Origin: Thioalkalivibrio sp.
GTDB lineage: Bacteria > Pseudomonadota > Gammaproteobacteria > Ectothiorhodospirales > Ectothiorhodospiraceae
Assembly (NCBI GenBank): GCA_007136145.1
Contig: SLHN01000072.1
Span: 1-11,326, forward strand
Reading direction: 5' to 3'
Length of the DNA: 11,326 bases
Notes under the pieces: generated by a model
Databases searched by the model: none
The model's input: only the letters and a program-made list of their open reading frames with translations
What the model was told of the DNA's origin: nothing
Program-made: the position numbers and the translations under genes
In this document: positions 7,086 to 11,326 of the stretch, one piece after another
Position numbering within the stretch: the stretch's first letter is position 1
Layout: each line of letters begins with the position of its first letter

Positions 7086-8753
7086 ATGGCGCAGTACATC
7101 TTTACCATGAATGGTGTCGGCAAGATCGTCCCGCCGAAAAAGCAGATCCTGAAGGACATCTATCTCAATTTCTTTCCCGGCGCCAAGATTGGCGTGCTCG
7201 GATACAACGGCTCCGGAAAATCGACTCTGTTGCGGATCATGGCCGGAGTTGACAAGGAAATCGTCGGAGAGGCGCGACCGCAACCGGGCATTCGGATCGG
7301 GTACCTGGAGCAGGAACCGCAACTCGACGGGAGCAAGGACGTACGTGGCAATGTCGAGGAAGCCGTGCAGCCGATCAAGGACGCCTTGGCCCGGCTCGAG
7401 CAGGTTTATGCGGCTTATGCCGAGCCAGATGCCGACTTCGACAAGCTGGCCGCCGAGCAGGCGGATCTGGAATCCCTGATTCAGGCCAGCGACGGTCACA
7501 ATCTGGAGCGCAAGCTCGAAGTTGCCGCCGACGCGCTGCGCCTCCCGCCCTGGGATGCCGACGTGGCCACCCTTTCCGGTGGCGAACGGCGACGTGTCGC
7601 GCTATGCCGGTTGCTGCTGTCGAGTCCCGACATGTTGATCCTCGATGAGCCCACAAACCATCTCGATGCCGAGAGCGTCGCCTGGCTCGAGCGTTTCCTG
7701 CAGGAATTCAACGGCACCGTGGTCGCGGTCACCCACGACCGGTACTTCCTCGACAACGTCGCCGGCTGGATCCTGGAACTGGACCGTGGCCATGGGATTC
7801 CCTGGGAGGGCAACTACTCGTCCTGGCTGGAGCAGAAAGAGAAACGCCTCGCGCAGGAGGAGAAAACAGAACAGGCCCGGATCAAGGCGATGGAGTCCGA
7901 ACTCGAATGGGTGCGCAGCAATCCGAAGGGCCGCACGGTCAAGAGCAAGGCGCGGCTGAAGCGCTTCGAGGAACTGTCCTCCAGCGACTATCAGCGCCGT
8001 TCCGAAACCAAGGATCTGTACATCCCACCTGGCCCTCGGCTGGGAGATGTGGTTCTCGAGGCGGAAAATCTGACCAAGACCTTCGGTGACCGCCTGCTTT
8101 ACCAGGGCTTGTCGTTTTCGGTGCCCCGAGGCGGAATCGTTGGAGTCATCGGACCGAACGGCGTCGGCAAGACCACTCTGTTCCGAATGATCACCGGGCA
8201 CGAAAAGCCGGATGGCGGCAGCATTACCATTGGTGAAACAGTACAGATCGCCTATGTCGACCAGAGCCGGGATGCGCTGGCGGACGAGAAGTCGGTCTGG
8301 GAAGAGATTTCCAACGGGCAGGACGTCGTGCAGGTCGGCAATTTCCAGATGCCGTCACGCGCCTATGTCGGGCGCTTCAACTTCAAGGGCGCCGACCAGC
8401 AGAAGCGGATGAAGGATCTCTCCGGCGGTGAGCGCAACCGGGTGCATCTGGCGAAGGTGCTGAAGAGCGGTGGCAACCTGCTCCTGCTCGACGAACCCAC
8501 CAACGATCTGGACGTGGAAACGCTGCGGGCGCTCGAGGAGTCACTGCTCGACTTCCCCGGCTCCGCAATCGTGATCTCGCATGACCGCTGGTTCCTTGAC
8601 CGCATCGCCACCCACATCCTCGCGTTCGAGGAAGACGGGAGCGTGGTGTTCTTCGACGGCAATTACCAGGAATACGAGGCCGACCGTCACGAACGGCTGG
8701 GAGCCCTCGCGGATCAGCCGCATCGGATGAAGTACAAGCGCCTGGCGTCGTAG
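7086..8753 (+). CDS. ettA: Energy-dependent translational throttle protein EttA (ABC-F)
   Basis: A soluble ABC-F ATPase that binds the ribosomal E site and couples entry into elongation to the ATP/ADP ratio. The length, 555 residues, is that of E. coli EttA. The N-terminus MAQYIFTMNGVGKIVPPKKQ is EttA-like. Domain 1 has Walker A GYNGSGKS (39-46), an arm insert (about 91-140, charged helices), the signature LSGGERRR (163-170) and Walker B LDEPTNHLD. The inter-domain linker (about 238-320) is the charged helical region rich in Lys/Glu expected of ABC-F proteins. Domain 2 has GPNGVGKTT (356-364), LSGGERNR and LLLLDEPTNDLD (near 465-475). Both catalytic glutamates are intact. AGAGG lies 4-5 nt before the ATG. 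It is divergent from the hydrolase and closed by a strong hairpin, so it is probably monocistronic. No sharply defined promoter is visible in the 131-bp intergenic region. Confidence 0.96.
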   Translation: MAQYIFTMNGVGKIVPPKKQILKDIYLNFFPGAKIGVLGYNGSGKSTLLRIMAGVDKEIVGEARPQPGIRIGYLEQEPQLDGSKDVRGNVEEAVQPIKDALARLEQVYAAYAEPDADFDKLAAEQADLESLIQASDGHNLERKLEVAADALRLPPWDADVATLSGGERRRVALCRLLLSSPDMLILDEPTNHLDAESVAWLERFLQEFNGTVVAVTHDRYFLDNVAGWILELDRGHGIPWEGNYSSWLEQKEKRLAQEEKTEQARIKAMESELEWVRSNPKGRTVKSKARLKRFEELSSSDYQRRSETKDLYIPPGPRLGDVVLEAENLTKTFGDRLLYQGLSFSVPRGGIVGVIGPNGVGKTTLFRMITGHEKPDGGSITIGETVQIAYVDQSRDALADEKSVWEEISNGQDVVQVGNFQMPSRAYVGRFNFKGADQQKRMKDLSGGERNRVHLAKVLKSGGNLLLLDEPTNDLDVETLRALEESLLDFPGSAIVISHDRWFLDRIATHILAFEEDGSVVFFDGNYQEYEADRHERLGALADQPHRMKYKRLAS

Positions 8754-8761
8754 CGGACCTG

Positions 8762-8795
8762 TTCCGGGTGCGGGAACCGTCTCCCGCACCCGGAA
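8762..8795 (+). terminator. Strong hairpin terminator after ettA
   Basis: A perfect 14-bp stem, TTCCGGGTGCGGGA (8762-8775) with TCCCGCACCCGGAA (8782-8795), closes a 6-nt ACCGTC loop 8 nt after the ettA stop. Only a short AATT-containing tract follows, not a full T-run. It may also stop readthrough from the convergent hsp20 operon. Confidence 0.7.
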
Positions 8796-8857
8796 ATTGG
8801 AATCCCCTCATGGCCCTTGAAGAGCTCGCACCGGCTTATGGACATTGGGGAACCCGG

Positions 8858-8871
8858 CCCGGATATCCGGG
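8858..8871. repeat. 14-bp perfect palindrome in the ettA-hsp20 gap
   Basis: CCCGGATATCCGGG is self-complementary and lies 79 nt past the hsp20 operon stop on the minus strand. It could form a 5-bp hairpin with an ATAT loop, or be a protein-binding palindrome. The rest of 8796-8950 holds nothing else I can name. Confidence 0.35.
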
Positions 8872-8950
8872 GTCAGGGATAACCCGCGTCCACACGGTGT
8901 CTACAAACCACCGCCTTCCGAATGGTCCCCGTGGGGCTGACTCCGGCCGG

Positions 8951-9334
8951 CTACGCCACTTCTACCTCAATGCGCCGGGGCTGGGCATGTTCGGCCTTGG
9001 GTATCCGCAGGGTCAGCACACCATTACGGAACTCCGCGCTTACTTTTTCCGTATCGAGTTCACGCGATAGCGTGAAAACCCGACGATACCGGGGCACACT
9101 GACCTCCGCATGAGTGGCTTCCATGCCTTCGGGCATGTTCAGGTCCACCTCGCCCTCTATGGTGAGAGTCTCAGCCTCAACGTGCAGGTGCAGCTTGTCT
9201 CTAGGCACACCGGGTAAATCGGCATGCAGCACGATCCCGGTCGCATCCTCGAAAACGTCCACCGGCGGTGTCAACGCCGCGTCGGCACGTGTTGGTGAAT
9301 TCTCCTGTCTTGCAACCGTGGTTTTTTCATTCAT
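8951..9334 (-). CDS. Small heat-shock protein, Hsp20/alpha-crystallin family (second gene)
   Basis: A cytoplasmic ATP-independent holdase that binds unfolding proteins under stress. The 127 residues comprise a short polar N-terminal arm (about 1-25) and an alpha-crystallin domain starting at PVDVFEDATGIVLHADLPGV. Landmarks are RYRRVFTLSREL and the FRNGVLTLRIPK beta-strand signature. The C-terminal AQPRRIEVEVA holds an I-x-V version of the oligomer-docking motif. The short N-terminal arm suggests smaller oligomers or hetero-oligomers with its neighbour. The frame is open from 9352 (GTG) and has an ATG at 9349, overlapping the upstream stop by one base. ATG 9334 has GGAGG 8 nt upstream, so I prefer it. 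It is co-transcribed with the first hsp20 gene, with which it shares the AQPRRI tail; the two are paralogues. Confidence 0.92.
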   Translation of the reverse strand: MNEKTTVARQENSPTRADAALTPPVDVFEDATGIVLHADLPGVPRDKLHLHVEAETLTIEGEVDLNMPEGMEATHAEVSVPRYRRVFTLSRELDTEKVSAEFRNGVLTLRIPKAEHAQPRRIEVEVA

Positions 9335-9348
9335 GGCTCGACCCTCCA

Positions 9349-9786
9349 TCACTGAATGCTGATACGTCGTGGTTGCGCCGTCTCGCGACGCTGAATGCTG
9401 ATGTGCAGCATTCCATCGCGATAGCGAGCCGAAACCTTGTCGGGATCGGCATCATCGGGCATGGTTACCACCCGCCGAAATGAACCGGCAAAGCGTTCGT
9501 TGATATGCACATTCGCCTTGACATCCTGAGCCGGCAGGGCCGAGGCACGTTCTCCGGCAATGGTCAGCACACCTTTCTCCAATTGGACCTCGATGCTGTC
9601 GGGATCGACACCCGGCACGAACGCATAGATTTCCACCGATTGCGGTGTGCCACCCACATTCATAGCCGGAAACCCGCCGCGTGCGAGACCGCGGATGCTG
9701 GGCGAGAACTCGAATGCCTGATTCATCTCTCGCTGCAAGCGATCGAGTTCCGCGAACACGTCGTGGGGAAACAGTGAACGGTACAT
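9349..9786 (-). CDS. Small heat-shock protein, Hsp20/IbpA-like (first gene)
   Basis: An Hsp20 holdase of 145 residues. The N-terminal arm (1-40, MYRSLFPHDVFAELDRLQRE) resembles many class A bacterial sHsps. The alpha-crystallin domain spans about 48-135, with EIYAFVPGVDPDSIEVQLEKGVLTIAGER, FAGSFRRVVTMP and the YRDGMLHISI strand. The tail QPRRISIQ contains an I-x-I docking motif. GGAGG is placed 8 nt before ATG 9786. It is the promoter-proximal gene of a two-gene operon, with its stop reaching the start region of the second hsp20. The sigma-32-type promoter on this strand at 9842-9869 indicates heat induction. Two sHsps in one operon parallels the IbpA/IbpB arrangement, but I cannot say these are orthologues. 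Confidence 0.94.
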   Translation of the reverse strand: MYRSLFPHDVFAELDRLQREMNQAFEFSPSIRGLARGGFPAMNVGGTPQSVEIYAFVPGVDPDSIEVQLEKGVLTIAGERASALPAQDVKANVHINERFAGSFRRVVTMPDDADPDKVSARYRDGMLHISIQRRETAQPRRISIQ

Positions 9787-9841
9787 AATGAGTTCCTCCG
9801 TGGGTTCAAGGGGCTCCGCTCAACGGCGCCCTCACAGACCG

Positions 9842-9869
9842 ATATGGGGATTCCACCGTCCGCTTCAAC
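9842..9869 (-). promoter_or_regulatory. Sigma-32-type heat-shock promoter for the hsp20 operon
   Basis: On the minus strand, GTTGAAG (9869-9863) is followed after 13 nt by CCCCATAT (9849-9842). The -10 element matches the RpoH consensus CCCCATNT fully and the -35 matches CTTGAAA at 5 of 7. Transcription would begin near 9835, giving a leader of about 48 nt before the first hsp20 ATG. Confidence 0.8.
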
Positions 9870-9871
9870 CC

Positions 9872-9900
9872 CTTGAAATTGGTGGTGGACGTCGCCATTC
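9872..9900 (+). promoter_or_regulatory. Sigma-32-type heat-shock promoter for cbpA-cbpM
   Basis: CTTGAAA (9872-9878), a perfect RpoH -35 element, is followed after 14 nt by CGCCATTC (9893-9900), a good but imperfect match to CCCCATNT. It points at cbpA, whose ATG lies 48 nt beyond the -10 box. Its -35 box is 2 bp from the -35 box of the opposite promoter. Confidence 0.72.
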
Positions 9901-9948
9901 TGCTATTCAGGGATTGCTCCCGAGTACTCCCGCGACGAAGGAGTCCGC

Positions 9949-10902
9949 ATGGAATTCAAGGACTATTACAAGACACTGGGCGTGGCGCGCGATGCCACGG
10001 TTCAGGACATCAAGAAAGCGTTCCGTAAACTGGCCCGCAAGTACCATCCGGACGTTTCGAAGGAGCCGGACGCCGAGGCCCGGATGCAGGAACTGAACGA
10101 GGCGTACGCGGTGCTTTCCGACGCCGAAAAACGGGCTGCATACGACCAATTGGGACGCGGCCACCGACCCGGCGAGGAATTCCGGCCGCCGCCGGACTGG
10201 GACGCCGGCTTCGAGTTTTCCGGACGCGGGTTCTCACCCTCCGAAGAGGCGGCTTACAGCGACTTTTTCTCCGAACTGTTCGGGCATATGGGTGCAGGTC
10301 GGAGTCGCTATCACACCAGCGCCACTGGGTTCCATGCCCGTGGTGAGGACCATCACGCCAAGGTACTGCTTGATCTCGAGGATGCCTTTCGGGGTGCGAC
10401 ACGCCAGATTTCACTGCGAGTTCCACGAATGGACGCACAGGGTCGAGTCGTGGTCGACGAGCGCACCCTGAACGTACGTATTCCGAAAGGGGTCCACGAG
10501 GGTCAGATCATCCGCCTGGCCGGACAGGGTGCGCCAGGTATCGGCGGGGGCGCGACCGGCGATCTGCTGCTAGAGGTTCACTTCCGGCCACATCCCCGCT
10601 TTCGCGCTGATGGAAAAAACCTGCACGTTACCTTGCCCGTGGCGCCCTGGGAGGCAGCATTGGGTGCCGTGATCGACGTTGCCCTTCCAGATGGCAGTGT
10701 AAAGGTTCGCATCCCCGAGGGCGCCCAGAGTGGACGGCAATTACGTGTCCGGGGAAAAGGCATCCCCGGCAGCCCGGCTGGCGATCTGCTGTTGGATATC
10801 CAGGTCATGTTACCTTCGGCGAAGGATCCTGCGACTCGCAGGATCTATGAACAGATGGCGCGCGAAATCCGTTTCGATCCCCGCAGTGAAGAGAGGACGT
10901 GA
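9949..10902 (+). CDS. cbpA: Curved DNA-binding protein / DnaJ-class co-chaperone CbpA
   Basis: A type II J-domain protein, 317 residues, that stimulates DnaK ATPase and, in E. coli, binds curved DNA. The J domain (1-70) carries the essential HPD at 33-35 between the helices KKAFRKLARKY and ARMQELNEAYAVLSDAEKRAAYDQLG. A Gly/Phe-containing linker (about 70-130, GFEFSGRGF and YSDFFSELFGHMG) follows. There is no cysteine zinc finger, which separates it from DnaJ. Two C-terminal substrate-binding beta domains follow: VLLDLEDAFRGATRQISL, then LNVRIPKGVHEGQIIRLAGQG with VRIPEGAQSGRQLRVRGKG. AAGGAG sits 6 nt before the ATG. The partner cbpM starts 2 nt after the stop, and the divergent hsp20 operon shares the promoter region. 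Confidence 0.95.
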   Translation: MEFKDYYKTLGVARDATVQDIKKAFRKLARKYHPDVSKEPDAEARMQELNEAYAVLSDAEKRAAYDQLGRGHRPGEEFRPPPDWDAGFEFSGRGFSPSEEAAYSDFFSELFGHMGAGRSRYHTSATGFHARGEDHHAKVLLDLEDAFRGATRQISLRVPRMDAQGRVVVDERTLNVRIPKGVHEGQIIRLAGQGAPGIGGGATGDLLLEVHFRPHPRFRADGKNLHVTLPVAPWEAALGAVIDVALPDGSVKVRIPEGAQSGRQLRVRGKGIPGSPAGDLLLDIQVMLPSAKDPATRRIYEQMAREIRFDPRSEERT

Positions 10903-10904
10903 CC

Positions 10905-11213
10905 ATGCGCGACGATGACATTCTGACCGGCAGCCTCTTGGACGAGAGTTGGCTTACTCTGGAGCAGATCGCCGCCGCCTGTACCGTGGAACCGCACTGG
11001 CTCGAGCGTCAAATCCAGGAGGGATTGTTCCCGCATACCGAGTGTGTTGCCGGAACATGGCGTGTATCGAGTGTCCATCTCCGGCGCGCGCGACGAATGC
11101 ACGAGATGGAACGTATCTTCGATGCCGAGCCGGAACTGGCTGCGTTGGTTGCGGACCTGCTCGAGGAAATGGATGAATTGCATGCGCGACTGCGCCGGGC
11201 GGGTCTTGAGTAA
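10905..11213 (+). CDS. cbpM: Chaperone modulator CbpM
   Basis: A 102-residue partner of CbpA; the E. coli protein is about the same size and binds the CbpA J domain to block its co-chaperone activity. The sequence shows a MerR-like helix-turn-helix region (LTLEQIAAACTVEPHWLERQ, then GLFPH and WRVSSVHLRRARRMHEM) followed by an acidic helix (EPELAALVADLLEEMDELHARLRR). An overlapping GTG at 10899 could start the frame, but AGAGG lies 8 nt before ATG 10905 and only 2 nt before that GTG, so 10905 is chosen. The assignment rests on fold-like features, size and position directly after cbpA. Confidence 0.9.
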   Translation: MRDDDILTGSLLDESWLTLEQIAAACTVEPHWLERQIQEGLFPHTECVAGTWRVSSVHLRRARRMHEMERIFDAEPELAALVADLLEEMDELHARLRRAGLE

Positions 11214-11261
11214 CCGGGGAGTCGGTCGGGTCGTGGACACCCCCTGTAACTGGCGGAGAGA

Positions 11262-11297
11262 GAGGGATGGATTCGCCGCTGCGCGGCTCACCCCTCC
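11262..11297. repeat. Imperfect palindromic intergenic element after cbpM
   Basis: GCCGC (11275-11279) and GCGGC (11283-11287) form a 5-bp stem around TGC. They are flanked by GAGG (11262-11265) and CCTC (11293-11296), which extend it imperfectly. The pattern GGATGGATTCGCCGCT...GCGGCTCACCC resembles the dispersed intergenic repeats common in gammaproteobacterial genomes. With one copy in view, repeat status is an inference. Confidence 0.4.
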
Positions 11298-11301
11298 GGG
11301 G

Positions 11302-11318
11302 CGCCAGCAAAGCTGGCG
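11302..11318. repeat. Short tight hairpin at the right edge
   Basis: CGCCAGC (11302-11308) pairs perfectly with GCTGGCG (11312-11318) over an AAA triloop. It may be part of the same repeat element as the preceding palindrome. No T-run follows within the window, so a terminator reading is weak. Confidence 0.4.
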
Positions 11319-11326
11319 TCCTGCCC

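Noticed and set aside
8921..8940. CCCC-GT-GGGG near-palindrome after the hsp20 operon
   Set aside because: The loop would be 2 nt and no T-run follows, so a terminator call is not supported.
1..11326. Search for tRNA, rRNA, CRISPR, integrase, transposase or att-site signatures
   Set aside because: None was recognisable. No regularly spaced direct repeats or tRNA-like arms were seen by eye.

Overview
The window is GC-rich, gap-free bacterial chromosome. Several products point to a gammaproteobacterium: an EttA with the canonical 555 residues, a CbpA/CbpM pair, a class I FBPase and a GT2/GT-C lipid-carrier glycosylation set. A Chromatiales/Ectothiorhodospiraceae-like source is my guess from general character, not something shown by the sequence. 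Most of the window is recognisable housekeeping or stress biology. I see no rRNA, tRNA, CRISPR array, integrase or transposase.

Left block (1-4106, minus strand). A tightly packed operon is transcribed right to left. It starts with an unrecognised 128-residue protein, followed by a YbhN/UPF0104-type multi-pass membrane protein, a DPM1/GtrB/ArnC-type polyprenyl-phosphate glycosyltransferase and an ArnT-type GT-C glycosyltransferase. A further ORF then runs off the left edge. Junctions are a 12-nt gap with the Shine-Dalgarno (SD) touching the stop codon, a 45-nt gap, an 8-nt overlap and a 5-nt gap. The logic is a lipid-linked sugar pathway: GT2 charges undecaprenyl phosphate with a sugar, a carrier step moves it across the membrane, and the GT-C enzyme transfers it to a periplasmic acceptor.

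Centre (4105-5922, plus strand). A TVP38/DedA-superfamily (VTT) membrane protein begins exactly where the leftward operon begins. It is followed by fbp, fructose-1,6-bisphosphatase class I, which has a good SD and a possible -10 box. A 12-bp perfect hairpin at 6003-6043 lies between fbp and a convergent, signal-peptide-bearing alpha/beta hydrolase (6058-6954, minus).

Right-centre (7086-8795). ettA (ABC-F translational throttle) is divergent from the hydrolase and ends in a 14-bp perfect hairpin.

Right block (8951-11213), a heat-shock island. Two Hsp20 genes (minus strand) and cbpA-cbpM (plus strand) diverge from a 162-bp intergenic region. This region carries two face-away sigma-32-type promoters whose -35 boxes are separated by only 2 bp. 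Together they would supply sHsp holdases and an Hsp70 co-chaperone with its antagonist. The last ~110 bp hold only inverted repeats resembling a dispersed intergenic element.
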